In this document: one piece after another, positions 16,864 to 26,241 of the stretch
How positions within the stretch are numbered: the first letter of the stretch is position 1
Layout of the letters: the number at the start of each line of letters is the position of its first letter
The notes under the pieces: generated by a model
What the model was told of the DNA's origin: nothing
Databases searched by the model: none
The model's input: only the letters and a program-made list of their open reading frames with translations
From: an uncultured Bermanella sp.
Lineage (GTDB): Bacteria; Pseudomonadota; Gammaproteobacteria; Pseudomonadales; Oceanobacteraceae
Direction: 5' to 3'
DNA: 64,000 nucleotides
NCBI GenBank assembly: GCA_913058575.1
Contig: CAJXRF010000013.1
Location: 1-64,000 of the forward strand
Program-made: the position numbers and the translations under genes

Positions 16864-17718
16864 TTAGTTTGCCGTGTCATTTAGTTTGCTGCGAATGTTA
16901 AACATTACATCCAACAGAGCCACCAAAATTAGTAATGCGTACATATAAGGCATAAAGAACAACATACTAATGTAAAACGCCATTAGCCATTGTGAACTTA
17001 ACTGCTTTATTGCCACCACACTATGGACCACGCTAATCCCCATGATAAACAAGGGCACAAGCATAACCGGAATTCCCGATGCTAATTCAGCACTTGAAAT
17101 GCCTATAAAGAGTACAACTAAAGCCAATACAACATACCCGATGGGTAAGCGAAAACCTTGAAACTCTTTACTAAATTCACCTGGATTAAATAAAGCGGAC
17201 TGCCAATGACGGGCCATTAATAAGGCACCTATAGCAAACAGCTGCAGCATGGCTGCAATACCACCCAATAACATGGGTAAAATCCAAGGGGTCAGCATAG
17301 TTGCTGTGCGCGGATCTTCTGGTGTTAATAATTGACTGTATTCTTGCGCGCCTTTTTGCAACACCTCAAGCCACATGGGGCTTAAGTTTGGCAAAAGCAT
17401 CACAACAGCCAATCCTAACAACGTCGATACCGCAATGGATTTAGGCAAGGATACGCTGAGGCGTAACACGGTTGCCATTAAGGCACTGCCTAAAACCACC
17501 ATAAACACGGTAATATCCTGCTGCACCGCATACCAAGCAACACCTGGTAACAATGCGGGCAACAGAACATTGAATCCTTTGCTGAGACCTTGACGAAGAA
17601 TCACCAAGGCCACAACTGCAGCACTCACCCAATACATCAGGGGAATAGCTGCAAACAATACTGCCATCAGTGCTGCCTGACGGGGCCCTTGCATAGCAAA
17701 ACGTGCAATGGCATTCAT
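16864..17718 (-). CDS. Polytopic membrane protein (DUF2232/YybS-like)
   Basis: 284 aa with about eight predicted transmembrane helices (for example LMAVLFAAIPLMYWVSAAVV and VIALVVLFIGISS-like segments) and a short basic C-terminus. In pseudomonads and relatives a membrane protein of this type sits between rpsR and rplI, exactly as here. Function is unknown; the conserved place inside a ribosomal operon suggests co-expression with growth. It starts 18 bp after rpsR. Confidence 0.75.
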   Translation of the reverse strand: MNAIARFAMQGPRQAALMAVLFAAIPLMYWVSAAVVALVILRQGLSKGFNVLLPALLPGVAWYAVQQDITVFMVVLGSALMATVLRLSVSLPKSIAVSTLLGLAVVMLLPNLSPMWLEVLQKGAQEYSQLLTPEDPRTATMLTPWILPMLLGGIAAMLQLFAIGALLMARHWQSALFNPGEFSKEFQGFRLPIGYVVLALVVLFIGISSAELASGIPVMLVPLFIMGISVVHSVVAIKQLSSQWLMAFYISMLFFMPYMYALLILVALLDVMFNIRSKLNDTAN

Positions 17719-17736
17719 AACAGCACCCTTACCGAT

Positions 17737-17964
17737 TTACTTATGTGCGTCGGTGTATGGAAGTAGAGCAACGTAACGAGCACGCTTGATCGCAGTAGAT
17801 AGCTGACGCTGGTATTTAGCTTTAGTACCAGTGATACGGCTAGGAACGATCTTGCCAGTTTCAGTTACATAACCTTTTAGAGTTTCAAGGTCTTTGTAAT
17901 CGATGGCAGCAGCGCCTTCGGCAGAAAAACGACAGAACTTACGACGACGGAAAAAACGAGACAT
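17737..17964 (-). CDS. rpsR: 30S ribosomal protein S18
   Basis: 75 aa, same length as E. coli S18. Signature [10 protein letters not shown] at the start, then [27 protein letters not shown] and [15 protein letters not shown]. It binds next to S6 on the platform of the 30S subunit. 14 bp behind rpsF. Confidence 0.97.
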   Translation of the reverse strand: MSRFFRRRKFCRFSAEGAAAIDYKDLETLKGYVTETGKIVPSRITGTKAKYQRQLSTAIKRARYVALLPYTDAHK

Positions 17965-17978
17965 AATTATTCCTCCAA

Positions 17979-18404
17979 TTATTCTGCAGAATCAGCAGCT
18001 GGTTCAGCTACTTCTTCAGTTTCAGGGGCAGCTGGTGCAGCTTCATCTTCACGACGTGGACGATCGTCACGACGGTCTTGACGGCTTTCAGCAGCTTTAA
18101 TTGCAGAGATCTCAGTAACAGCATCTTTAGTACGAATAACCATGCTACGAATAACAGCATCGTTGAAACGGAAAGTGTTGTTTAGTTCTGCAAGAGTCTC
18201 GTTATCACATTCGATGTTCATAAGAACATAATGTGCTTTGTGAATCTTTTGAATTGGGTAAGCAAGGTGACGACGACCCCAATCTTCAAGACGGTGAATA
18301 GCACCACCTGAATCTTTGATAGAGGCTGTGTAACGCTCAACCATAGAGGCTACTTGTTCGCTTTGATCTGGGTGTACCAGAAATACTACTTCATAATGAC
18401 GCAT
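17979..18404 (-). CDS. rpsF: 30S ribosomal protein S6
   Basis: 141 aa. [18 protein letters not shown] at the N-terminus and [15 protein letters not shown] are the S6 signatures. The C-terminal 40 residues are an acidic/Ala-rich extension ending in EPAADSAE, the region that receives glutamates from RimK in some species. First gene of the rpsF-rpsR-orf-rplI operon. Confidence 0.97.
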   Translation of the reverse strand: MRHYEVVFLVHPDQSEQVASMVERYTASIKDSGGAIHRLEDWGRRHLAYPIQKIHKAHYVLMNIECDNETLAELNNTFRFNDAVIRSMVIRTKDAVTEISAIKAAESRQDRRDDRPRREDEAAPAAPETEEVAEPAADSAE

Positions 18405-18601
18405 AAAATGCTCCTTATGGGTTAATAGCCTTAAAGTTACACCTCTATAAATAAGAAGTGCCTCAAGGCAAGGAGGCCTGTTTTAGTCTGGAAAACACAT
18501 GAGATGCGTAAGCCTATAAAACAGGGCCGCGTATTATGCACAAAAAAGCAACAACAGGCAAGAATTGTAAGGGGGGCTAGATTCTTTGGTTTTATGACTT
18601 A

Positions 18602-18671
18602 TAAACATGGCCTATCAAGCCATGTTTAATTTTAGGTACTTGCCAAAGATTAAAGGCCATGACGGCCTTTA
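18602..18671 (-). terminator. Two hairpins between the Mpo1-like gene and rpsF
   Basis: taaacatggc (18602-18611) / gccatgttta (18619-18628), then taaaggcc (18651-18658) / ggccttta (18664-18671). The second lies 29 bp downstream of the Mpo1-like stop and probably ends that transcript. The rest of the 295-bp gap (18405-18699) shows no gene and presumably holds the rpsF promoter. Confidence 0.5.
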
Positions 18672-18699
18672 GTCACATACAAAATCAGAGAAGTTAGTA

Positions 18700-19044
18700 C
18701 TAGCTCGCTAGCTTGTTTGTATCTTTAAAGTGCTCTTTAGGAAGGGAGAACGTATAAAACTGAAACAGCATCACCCAATCAGATAAGAAACTGTAAAGAG
18801 GGTATTTAAAGGTGGCAGGTTTATTATGCTCAAAAAAGAAATGCCCCACCCAAGCAAATCCATAGCCAATGACTGGCAATAGCCACAACAAAGAGTACTG
18901 CCCCATCACCAGCGCATAGCCCAGCACACACAAGACGAGTGTACTGCCCACAAAGTGAAGATAGCGACAGGTCGGATTACTGTGTTCGCTTAAATAAAAA
19001 GCGTAAAAATCTTTAAAGGTTTTGAACTCTTCAACGGTTTCCAT
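18700..19044 (-). CDS. Mpo1-like (DUF962) membrane protein
   Basis: 114 aa. The sequence FYLSEHSNPTCRYLHFVGS, then GYGFAWVGHFFFEHNKPATF and PLYSFLSDWVMLFQF, matches the DUF962/Mpo1-like family, with the conserved His residues of the HxxNxxxRxxHxxG and GHxxxExNxPA motifs intact. Yeast Mpo1 is an Fe(II)-dependent dioxygenase acting on 2-hydroxy fatty acids; bacterial substrates are unclear. Two to three membrane helices. Stand-alone gene. Confidence 0.85.
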   Translation of the reverse strand: METVEEFKTFKDFYAFYLSEHSNPTCRYLHFVGSTLVLCVLGYALVMGQYSLLWLLPVIGYGFAWVGHFFFEHNKPATFKYPLYSFLSDWVMLFQFYTFSLPKEHFKDTNKLAS

Positions 19045-19300
19045 ACTCTCACCTGCTTGTTGTTATTAATCACTTTATTATGCAGCCATTAGGGCTTTCT
19101 GCCAGTTGCAATTTGAGACGTACATTTCCCATTCGAGGACAAGCCATACAAGGCATGCCCAAAATAGAAAGATCATTGGAATGATTTTACTATATGAAAA
19201 TAAACATCTAAAAAACTGATTAAAACCCTCAAATTTTTGCCATTTTTAATCTACTGTCTTCAATATAAGATAACAAAACTCTCAATAGGGGCTGAGAAAC

Positions 19301-19837
19301 ATGAATTCCGTCGTCAATACCAAGTGGCCCGTAGGGTCACGCATATTACACTGGCTAAGTGCCCTGCTTATATTTGGGTTATTTGCCTTAGGTTACTGGA
19401 TGCGCACCTTGGATTATTACCACCCTTGGTACCAGCAAGCCCCTGATTTACACAAGAGCTTTGGCATCCTGTTAGTGCTCATTATGCTAACTCGCATAGT
19501 TTGGCGCTTTGTCATTACTAAACCCGAACACCTAACCAGTCATAAACCATGGGAATTGAGACTAGCTCACATCATTCACTGGATTTTATATTTAGGCATT
19601 CTTTTAATTTTAATAACGGGCTATCTTATTGCTACGTCTGAAAATCGCCCCATTGAAGTTTTTGAGCTATTCAATGTACCGGCTGTGATACAGGCCTTTG
19701 AAGAACAAGAAGACATTGCTGGGTTTATTCATGAATGGGCGGCCTATGTAATAATGGCATTTGTCGGCCTCCACATTTTAGGCGCCCTTAAGCATCATTT
19801 TATAGACAAAGATAAAACCCTAAAGCGCATGCTTTAA
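19301..19837 (+). CDS. Cytochrome b561
   Basis: 178 aa four-helix membrane b-type cytochrome of the CybB class. Helix segments with candidate haem histidines: ILHWLSALLIF, DLHKSFGILLVLI, ELRLAHIIHWILY and FVGLHILGALKHHFIDKD. It probably moves electrons from quinol in the inner membrane. It lies 29 bp before a YceI-family gene, an arrangement seen in many proteobacteria, so the two are likely co-transcribed. Confidence 0.9.
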   Translation: MNSVVNTKWPVGSRILHWLSALLIFGLFALGYWMRTLDYYHPWYQQAPDLHKSFGILLVLIMLTRIVWRFVITKPEHLTSHKPWELRLAHIIHWILYLGILLILITGYLIATSENRPIEVFELFNVPAVIQAFEEQEDIAGFIHEWAAYVIMAFVGLHILGALKHHFIDKDKTLKRML

Positions 19838-19866
19838 CTCAACCTAACCATAACTAGGAGCAACAC

Positions 19867-20445
19867 ATGAAAATCAAACTAAAAACCACACTAGCCGCTA
19901 TTGCCTTAACACTCAGCAGTTCACTCTGGGCTGGCGAGCAGTATCAAATTGATACCAAAGGCATGCATGCTGCTATTGAATTCAAGATTAAACATTTAGG
20001 CATTAGTTGGTTAAAAGGCAACTTTAACGACTTTAGTGGTGAGTTTAGTTTTGATGAAAAGAACCCTGCAGCATCTAACGTAGAAGTGTCCATTAACACA
20101 GCCAGCCTAGACAGTAATCATGGCGAGCGTGATAAGCACTTACGTAGCAAAGATTTCTTAGATGTTAAAAAATTTCCAAAAGCCTCTTTCAAAAGCACTA
20201 AAGTGGTGAGCACTGGGGACGGCACCGCTAAGATTCACGGCGACTTAACCCTACACGGCGTTACTAAAAACATCGTTATTGACGCTAAACAAATTGGTGC
20301 AGGTAATGATCCATGGGGCGGTTTCCGTCGTGGTTTTGAAGGGTCTACAAAAATTTCACTGCATGACTTCAAAATTGACTTTAATCTAGGCCCCGCCTCT
20401 AAAGAAGTTGAATTAAATCTATATGTGGAAGGTATTCGTAAGTAA
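19867..20445 (+). CDS. YceI-family periplasmic lipid-binding protein
   Basis: 192 aa. Signal peptide [22 protein letters not shown] before GEQYQID. The mature chain is the YceI lipocalin-like barrel: [56 protein letters not shown] and [10 protein letters not shown]. Members bind polyisoprenoids such as ubiquinone-8 chains. The pairing with cytochrome b561 suggests a quinone-related job. A strong bidirectional terminator follows. Confidence 0.92.
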   Translation: MKIKLKTTLAAIALTLSSSLWAGEQYQIDTKGMHAAIEFKIKHLGISWLKGNFNDFSGEFSFDEKNPAASNVEVSINTASLDSNHGERDKHLRSKDFLDVKKFPKASFKSTKVVSTGDGTAKIHGDLTLHGVTKNIVIDAKQIGAGNDPWGGFRRGFEGSTKISLHDFKIDFNLGPASKEVELNLYVEGIRK

Positions 20446-20466
20446 TTCGAACACATTTCAATAAAT

Positions 20467-20503
20467 AAAAAAGGGGAGCCTAATTATTAGGCTCCCCTTT
20501 TTT
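20467..20503. terminator. Bidirectional terminator between yceI-like and BASS genes
   Basis: A 16-bp perfect stem, aaaaaaggggagccta (20467-20482) and taggctcccctttttt (20488-20503), with a 5-nt loop, between convergent genes. Confidence 0.95.
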
Positions 20504-20523
20504 ATTTCAGTTAAATTTACTGT

Positions 20524-21399
20524 TTAAGCTGTTGCTTCAACATTTGATTTACGATTTAAAACCCAAGCAAATACAGCCCCTGTTACAAACATAATTAAAG
20601 AATAACAAGTAGCTGCAATAGCCATTTCAGTATTTTGTAAAAGCGTTAATGCAATCACAATCGCTAACGTGCCATTTTGAAAGCCCACCTCTATGGAAAT
20701 GGCTTTGCTTTGCGCTTCGTTCAAATTAGCTAACTTGGCTAAGCCATAACCAAATATCATGCAGGAAATATTTAACAATAACGAAGCGATACCCGCTTGA
20801 GAAAAGTAGTCAGCCATTTGGTTAATGTTTTTCATCACGATGCCGGCCACAATAAGCAACAAGAATACTACCGAAAAAATCTTAACTGGATTTTCAGCTC
20901 TAGCAGAAAAGCTAGGTTTATAGCGATTAATCAACATTCCTAAACCAATAGGAATAATAGTAATCACTACCAATTGAATAATGGTTTTTAATACAGGTAA
21001 CTCAATTTGTTGCCCTGCCCCCATAACAAGCCCCATAAAGATTACAATCATAAAGGGTACGGTGAATGGCGCTAAGAGGCTCACCACGGATGTTAAGGTG
21101 ACAGAAAGTGCGATATCCCCTTTGGCTAAAAACGTGTAAAGATTGGATGTAGTACCGCCAGGACAAAGGGCTAAAATCAAAACCCCCATGGCAAGCGCGC
21201 CATTTAAATCTAAAGCCAATACGATAATATAAGCCAGTAAAGGCAACATAAGCATTTGTGCCACGATTCCCAATACCACTGCCTTGGGTTTAGAAGCGAC
21301 CAACTTAAAATCAGCAAGCTTTAGTGACAATCCCATGCCTAACATAATAATAAACAGGGCGGCGGGTAACACCACCTGAACCAGTAAATCTGCTTTCAT
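20524..21399 (-). CDS. Bile acid:sodium symporter (BASS) family transporter
   Basis: 291 aa from the ATG at 21399, which has ggagag 6 nt upstream; the frame stays open 30 codons further but without a good site. About nine to ten transmembrane helices. Family signatures are LALCPGGTTSNLYTFLAKGDIALSVTLT (split, residues about 75-105) and EVGFQNGTLAIVIAL near residue 240, the two crossing-helix motifs that bind Na+. Bacterial members carry varied organic anions; the substrate cannot be told. Confidence 0.88.
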   Translation of the reverse strand: MKADLLVQVVLPAALFIIMLGMGLSLKLADFKLVASKPKAVVLGIVAQMLMLPLLAYIIVLALDLNGALAMGVLILALCPGGTTSNLYTFLAKGDIALSVTLTSVVSLLAPFTVPFMIVIFMGLVMGAGQQIELPVLKTIIQLVVITIIPIGLGMLINRYKPSFSARAENPVKIFSVVFLLLIVAGIVMKNINQMADYFSQAGIASLLLNISCMIFGYGLAKLANLNEAQSKAISIEVGFQNGTLAIVIALTLLQNTEMAIAATCYSLIMFVTGAVFAWVLNRKSNVEATA

Positions 21400-21511
21400 A
21401 ACACTCTCCGACTTTTTTATTATCGAAGCAGCATAACGATTTAGGCAATCCGTGCCAACACCCATAAACATATTGGCCAATTTTGCCATTATGTTTGTGG
21501 ATGTATTGTCA

Positions 21512-22477
21512 TTAGCGGGTCATTTTTTTAACGAAGACCACCACAAATAAAGCCAGAGTAAAACTGCCCACAAATGCTTCGATGGCCGCCACAACTCGAC
21601 TTGACCCCAATGGTACTAAATCTCCATAACCCAAGGTTGTAAAGGTCACCACGCTGAAATACATCACCTTTACTAGCGAAGTAAGATTATCCCACAGGGA
21701 CGCAGCGGTATTAAATACCAAAGTATGTCCCCCCTCAGAGATACCGAGAACAAAATAAAATAAGCCGCAAATAAGAATGAAGCTAAGGGACACCAATATG
21801 ACTCGTAATGGCCTTTCGCCATAACCACAAAATACATCTACCAGTTTTGAAATGCCTCGCTCAAACGACCAGCTAGGCATTTGATAGCGACGCATAATCA
21901 TTTCTTCATAAAAAAAGTAGCCCGCCAATTCAAACAACCCTTGTAACTCGCTGACTTTTCGCAAGTTACGGCAAATTTCCTCTGCCTGCTCGAAAAAATC
22001 AATTGATTCCTGCAGGCGACCGGCATTAGCGGCCTCGATGCCTTTATCTTCATGCAGCAGTTGCTTGCCCCACTCTACATTTTCAATTTTCGCACCGTCC
22101 AGGCGCGCCCCCAGCAGGTTAACTTTTTTCAAACAGGCAAAGTGTAAATTGGCTTCTCGACAGTCAGCCTTCATTAATGACGCTTCGGTAAGATCAATTC
22201 GAAATAAGTGAGCGTTGCGTAAATTGGCTCGATACAAGTCGGCCCGAGCCAATGAGTAATTTTCTTTAGTGCCATGGCAGACTAAATTTATGCCCTCTAG
22301 ATTCGCGCGCTTTAAAGAAGCCCCTTCCATACAATGGCCAGCTTTAATAACTTTTTCTAAGGATTCGGCTAAATTTTTGCCCGACTTATCTATGGTAGGG
22401 TCATGCCAATAACAAAAGCCCTGACCTTCATCTTTTAGCTGGCATTTATGCCCATCACGAAATAAATACACACACAT
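21512..22477 (-). CDS. Pentapeptide-repeat / two-TM potassium channel fusion
   Basis: 321 aa. The N-terminus has a small Cys/His cluster (CQLKDEGQGFCYWH). Residues about 50-130 are pentapeptide repeats of A(D/N)LxX type (GASLKRANLEGINL, ARADLYRANLRNAHL, LTEASLMKADCREANL). A helical linker (140-215) follows, then two membrane helices flanking the pore with selectivity filter TTLGYGD near residue 280 (Ion_trans_2). It should conduct K+ in the inner membrane; the repeat domain may be a cytoplasmic sensor. Single gene, 112 bp from the BASS gene. Confidence 0.85.
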   Translation of the reverse strand: MCVYLFRDGHKCQLKDEGQGFCYWHDPTIDKSGKNLAESLEKVIKAGHCMEGASLKRANLEGINLVCHGTKENYSLARADLYRANLRNAHLFRIDLTEASLMKADCREANLHFACLKKVNLLGARLDGAKIENVEWGKQLLHEDKGIEAANAGRLQESIDFFEQAEEICRNLRKVSELQGLFELAGYFFYEEMIMRRYQMPSWSFERGISKLVDVFCGYGERPLRVILVSLSFILICGLFYFVLGISEGGHTLVFNTAASLWDNLTSLVKVMYFSVVTFTTLGYGDLVPLGSSRVVAAIEAFVGSFTLALFVVVFVKKMTR

Positions 22478-22581
22478 GGAAACAACTCAGATAGCACTTA
22501 CCTTGAGTGTAGATCACATACTGACATTGGATATATTCGAAAATAGAATTGAGATAGATAGAAGGATAAACAGAGAGGGAG

Positions 22582-22623
22582 ATCGCTTCGCAATAGAAGC
22601 GATACAAGCCCAATAAAGGGCTT
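22582..22623 (-). terminator. Two hairpins downstream of the SlyD-like gene
   Basis: atcgcttc (22582-22589) / gaagcgat (22596-22603) and aagccc (22606-22611) / gggctt (22618-22623). The second is 6 bp after the SlyD-like stop. T-tracts are weak on both strands, so termination is plausible but unproven. Confidence 0.45.
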
Positions 22624-22629
22624 TAAATA

Positions 22630-23112
22630 TTAATGATTACAGCTAGGACTATGGATATGACCATGCTCTAATTCATCTTCGTTGGCATCGCGAATTTCTT
22701 GAATTTCGCCAGAAAATGCCAATGGAATACCAGCAAGAGGATGGTTAGAATCGATCGTCACCATGTCATCAACGACTTTAGTCACTTCAACCACAACTGG
22801 GCCACTTGGACCATCAGCAGTGAACTCCATGCCTACATCTACTTTATCAATGCCTTCAAAAGCAGCCTTTGGCACTTCTTGAACCAATGCTTCATCACGA
22901 ACGCCATAGCCTTCTTCAGCCGATACGTTCACTTCGTATTTATCGCCCACTTTTTTACCCGCAAGCGCGCTCTCTAGCCCAGGAACAAGGTTATTAAAAC
23001 CGTGTAAGTAAACTAATGGCTCGCCGCCCACTGAAGATTCAATCACTTCTTGGGTATCGGCATTTTTAACGGTGAATTCTATGGTAACGACTTTTTTATC
23101 TTCAATGGTCAT
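22630..23112 (-). CDS. slyD: FKBP-type peptidyl-prolyl isomerase, SlyD-like
   Basis: 160 aa. FKBP half-sites are VYLHGFNNLVPGLESALAGKKVGD and the C-terminal part of the fold; between them lies the insert-in-flap chaperone domain (VSAEEGYGVRDEALVQEVPKAAF). The usual long His/Cys metal-binding tail is shortened to HGHIHSPSCNH. It catalyses proline isomerisation in the cytoplasm and may bind nickel weakly. Monocistronic. Confidence 0.88.
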   Translation of the reverse strand: MTIEDKKVVTIEFTVKNADTQEVIESSVGGEPLVYLHGFNNLVPGLESALAGKKVGDKYEVNVSAEEGYGVRDEALVQEVPKAAFEGIDKVDVGMEFTADGPSGPVVVEVTKVVDDMVTIDSNHPLAGIPLAFSGEIQEIRDANEDELEHGHIHSPSCNH

Positions 23113-23269
23113 AACAATCTCTTTCTAACGAATCTCTAATTTTAATTAAGAAGTATCTTCTATAAACCCTAGTTAATGTTCTTCACAAATCTAGCGGTTT
23201 TAATCTATGAAAAATACTTAGCATATCGGCTGCCTAGAATGTCGTTAATCGTCATTCCCAGCATGCTTC

Positions 23270-23393
23270 GATACCGTTCATCCTTGAACGTGCCTTGTGT
23301 AATGCTCCAGACAAACTCAAGATACCGTTCATCCTTGAACGTGCCTTGTGTAATGCTCCAGGCAAACTCAAGATACCGTTCATCCTTGAACGT
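23270..23393. repeat. Tandem 51-bp repeat with internal palindrome
   Basis: Unit 1 is 23270-23320, unit 2 is 23321-23371 with a single difference (agacaa versus aggcaa), and unit 3 is cut off after 22 bp (23372-23393). Each unit starts with gataccgttcatccttgaacg, containing the hairpin cgttca-tcct-tgaacg. The array ends directly at the pnp terminator. The rest of the 359-bp gap between slyD and pnp shows nothing else. Confidence 0.9.
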
Positions 23394-23395
23394 AA

Positions 23396-23427
23396 AAAAC
23401 CTACCGAGACGTATCTTGGTAGGTTTT
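23396..23427 (-). terminator. pnp terminator
   Basis: Stem aaaacctacc (23396-23405) / ggtaggtttt (23418-23427), loop 12 nt. The minus-strand side continues into six Ts. It lies 45 bp downstream of the pnp stop. Confidence 0.85.
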
Positions 23428-23471
23428 CAATAGTATTAAATAATTAATATTGCCTATTTAAAGGGCGTTAA

Positions 23472-25559
23472 TTATTCAATGCCTTTCATGGTCAACTTAA
23501 TGCGACCTTTGTTATCAACGTCTAGTACTTTAACCTTGATCGTCTGGCCTTCTTTTAGGAAGTCAGATACATTCTCAACGCGCTCATCAGAGATTTGCGA
23601 GATGTGAACTAGGCCGTCCTTACCAGGCAATACGTTTACAAAGGCACCAAAATCAACAATCTTGTTAACTTTACCGTTGTAGATAGTACCCACTTCCGCT
23701 TCAGCTGTTACGGCTTCAAACATGCCTTTGGCTTTTTCTGCGGCTACTTTAGTTAGCGCGAAAATGCTGATAAGACCTGTATCGCCGATATCAACGTCTG
23801 CACCGGTTTCGTCACAGATACCACGGATCGTTGCGCCGCCTTTACCAATTGCTTCAGCGATTTTATCGGAAGGAATTTTAAGAGTCAGGTAAGTTGGAGC
23901 GTTATCAGGCATTTCTGAACGGTGCGTTGGCATGACTTCGTTCATTTGCTTCAAGATAGTAATACGCGCGTCAAGAGCCTGCTCTAGTGCAATCTCCATG
24001 ATCTCTTCAGTAATACCTTGGATTTTAATATCCATCTGTAAAGCAGTAATACCCGCTTCAGAACCGGCTACTTTAAAGTCCATGTCGCCTAAGTGATCTT
24101 CATCACCCAAGATATCGGTAAGAACAGTGAACTTATCACCTTCTTTAACCAAGCCCATGGCGATACCAGCAACTGGTGCTTTAATCGGTACACCTGCATC
24201 CATTAACGCAAGAGACGCGGTACATACAGAAGCCATTGAAGACGAACCGTTAGATTCAGTAATTTCCGATACCATACGCACTGTGTATGGGAATTCTTCA
24301 ACACTTGGCATCATGGCTTGAATACCACGACGGGCTAAACGACCGTGACCAATTTCACGACGACCCGGTGCGCCCATACGACCACACTCACCTACAGAGT
24401 AAGGAGGGAAGTTGTAATGGAACATGAAGTTGTCTTTGATCACTTCGTGTAAAAATTCAACGGTTTGCGCGTCACGGGTAGAACCCAAAGTCACGGTACC
24501 AATTGACTGAGTTTCACCACGGGTGAACAATGCAGAACCGTGTGGTCCTTTCAATACGTTAACCTGAATATTCAGGTCACGAACGGTTTTACCATCACGG
24601 CCATCAATACGAGGCTCGCCATTTACGATGCGAGTACGTACCACTTCTTTTTGAAGCTTTTTGAACATGTTTGAAACTTCTTCACCGTTTCCGGCTTCTT
24701 CAGATACAAACTGCTCTTTTACTTTCGCGTTAACGACATCGATCAAGTCGTAACGAGCCATTTTGTCGCTGGTCTGATAGGCCGTAGCCACTTCTTCACC
24801 GGCAGCCGCTTTAATGTCTGCGTACAAAGCATCGTTAAAGGCTGGTGCAGTCCATTCCCAACGAGGTGTATTAACTTCAGCTGCAAATTCTTTAACAGCT
24901 GTTACCACACACTGTAGCTCTTGGTGAGCGAACAATACCGCACCCAACATTTCGTCTTCGCTTAATTCTTTCGCTTCAGATTCAACCATTAATACGGCGT
25001 CGTCAGTACCGGCAACGGTCATGTCTAGCAAAGAAGTTTTTAGTTTTTCAAACTGAGGATTAATGAAGTAACCCTCTTCACGGGTATAACCCACACGAGC
25101 AGCACCGATAGGGCCGTCGAAAGGGATACCTGAAATAGACAAACAAGCTGATGCACCAATCATCGCGGCGATATCAGGGTTATTCTCAACGTCAGCAGAA
25201 ACAACAGTGGTCACTAGCTGAACTTCGTTCATGTATCCAGCAGGAAACAATGGACGAATTGGACGGTCAATCAAACGACTTACTAAAGTTTCATTTTCGC
25301 TTGGACGGCTTTCACGCTTAATGTAGCCACCAGGAATTTTACCGGCAGCGTAATATTTTTCTTGATAGTTAACCGTTAATGGGAAAAAACCCTGGCCTGG
25401 CTTAGGTTCTTTTTTACCAACAACGGTAGCCAAAACTTGTACGTCACCCATGGTTACCAAAACGGCACCTGATGCCTGACGGGCAATACGGGCTGTTTCG
25501 ATAGTGACTTCTTGGTCACCAAATTGAAAAGTCTTAGTGATTGGAGTTAGATCTAGCAT
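23472..25559 (-). CDS. pnp: Polynucleotide phosphorylase
   Basis: 695 aa, typical length. Two RNase PH cores: the first with [25 protein letters not shown], the second with [23 protein letters not shown] and [16 protein letters not shown], whose acidic cluster binds the metal. Then come a KH domain ([21 protein letters not shown]) and an S1 domain ([34 protein letters not shown], split here). It degrades RNA 3' to 5' phosphorolytically. It follows rpsO as in E. coli; the 291-bp gap with the rpsO terminator suggests its own promoter as well. Confidence 0.98.
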   Translation of the reverse strand: MLDLTPITKTFQFGDQEVTIETARIARQASGAVLVTMGDVQVLATVVGKKEPKPGQGFFPLTVNYQEKYYAAGKIPGGYIKRESRPSENETLVSRLIDRPIRPLFPAGYMNEVQLVTTVVSADVENNPDIAAMIGASACLSISGIPFDGPIGAARVGYTREEGYFINPQFEKLKTSLLDMTVAGTDDAVLMVESEAKELSEDEMLGAVLFAHQELQCVVTAVKEFAAEVNTPRWEWTAPAFNDALYADIKAAAGEEVATAYQTSDKMARYDLIDVVNAKVKEQFVSEEAGNGEEVSNMFKKLQKEVVRTRIVNGEPRIDGRDGKTVRDLNIQVNVLKGPHGSALFTRGETQSIGTVTLGSTRDAQTVEFLHEVIKDNFMFHYNFPPYSVGECGRMGAPGRREIGHGRLARRGIQAMMPSVEEFPYTVRMVSEITESNGSSSMASVCTASLALMDAGVPIKAPVAGIAMGLVKEGDKFTVLTDILGDEDHLGDMDFKVAGSEAGITALQMDIKIQGITEEIMEIALEQALDARITILKQMNEVMPTHRSEMPDNAPTYLTLKIPSDKIAEAIGKGGATIRGICDETGADVDIGDTGLISIFALTKVAAEKAKGMFEAVTAEAEVGTIYNGKVNKIVDFGAFVNVLPGKDGLVHISQISDERVENVSDFLKEGQTIKVKVLDVDNKGRIKLTMKGIE

Positions 25560-25810
25560 ATGCTTCCTTTATGATTTTTTGAAACATGTCTTTTATAAAT
25601 GAACTGCCCTTCCAAGCATTAGCCCTTTCTCTACCGCGATAGAACTCATATTTGAGTGATCAGGTGAAAAGGCGAATGGGTAGAAACACAGTATTTTTAT
25701 ATAAGGTAAGGTTCCAATTATTTATTTAACTTCTTAACAGAGTAATCATTTTTGTTACTACTGCGATTTTTTTGTTCATTAAAATTGTAATAAACAAAAA
25801 GCAAAAAGCA

Positions 25811-25830
25811 AAAACCCCCGTGAGGGGGTT
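25811..25830 (-). terminator. rpsO terminator
   Basis: aaccccc (25813-25819) / gggggtt (25824-25830), 4-nt loop, followed on the minus strand by five Ts. 21 bp after the rpsO stop. Confidence 0.85.
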
Positions 25831-25850
25831 AAAGCACTTTACAAACTATC

Positions 25851-26120
25851 TTAGCGACGTAGGCCTAGACGTTTGATCAAAGAAGCGTAACGAGAAACGT
25901 CTTTACGCTTTAGGTAATCCAACAATTTACGACGTTGGTTTACCATGCGGATCAAGCCACGACGAGAGTGGTGATCACCTTTGTTTTCTTTAAAGTGTGG
26001 CTGAAGACCGTTGATGTTGTGAGTCAACAAAGCAACTTGTACTTCTGGAGAACCAGTGTCGCCTTCAGCAGTTTGGTATTCTTTAACAATGCCAGCTTTT
26101 ACTTCAGCATTTAATGCCAT
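25851..26120 (-). CDS. rpsO: 30S ribosomal protein S15
   Basis: 89 aa. [24 protein letters not shown] and [26 protein letters not shown] are the S15 signature helices. It binds the central domain of 16S rRNA, and in E. coli it also represses its own mRNA. It sits between truB and pnp as expected. Confidence 0.98.
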   Translation of the reverse strand: MALNAEVKAGIVKEYQTAEGDTGSPEVQVALLTHNINGLQPHFKENKGDHHSRRGLIRMVNQRRKLLDYLKRKDVSRYASLIKRLGLRR

Positions 26121-26241
26121 GATAATTTCCTCAATAGTATATGCGTTAATATCGTTTAAGGAGAGTATCCACCGTGCATATAAACAGTGGTATTCACCAA
26201 GCTAGTACAAGACTAGCCCCAGATTCAGATAAACCCAAACT

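Noticed and set aside
19073-19165. Minus-strand mini-frame MPCMACPRMG... (28 aa) upstream of the Mpo1-like gene
   Set aside because: Short, no ribosome site, and the Cys motif is probably chance; no neighbour suggests a function. It might be a gene relic but cannot be supported.
23270-23393. Possible CRISPR array
   Set aside because: The units are directly contiguous with no variable spacers, only 2.4 copies, and no cas genes are present.
23176-23433. 85-aa plus-strand open frame repeating RYRSSLNVPCVMLQ
   Set aside because: It arises because the 51-bp DNA repeat is a multiple of three; it runs into the pnp terminator and has no ribosome site.
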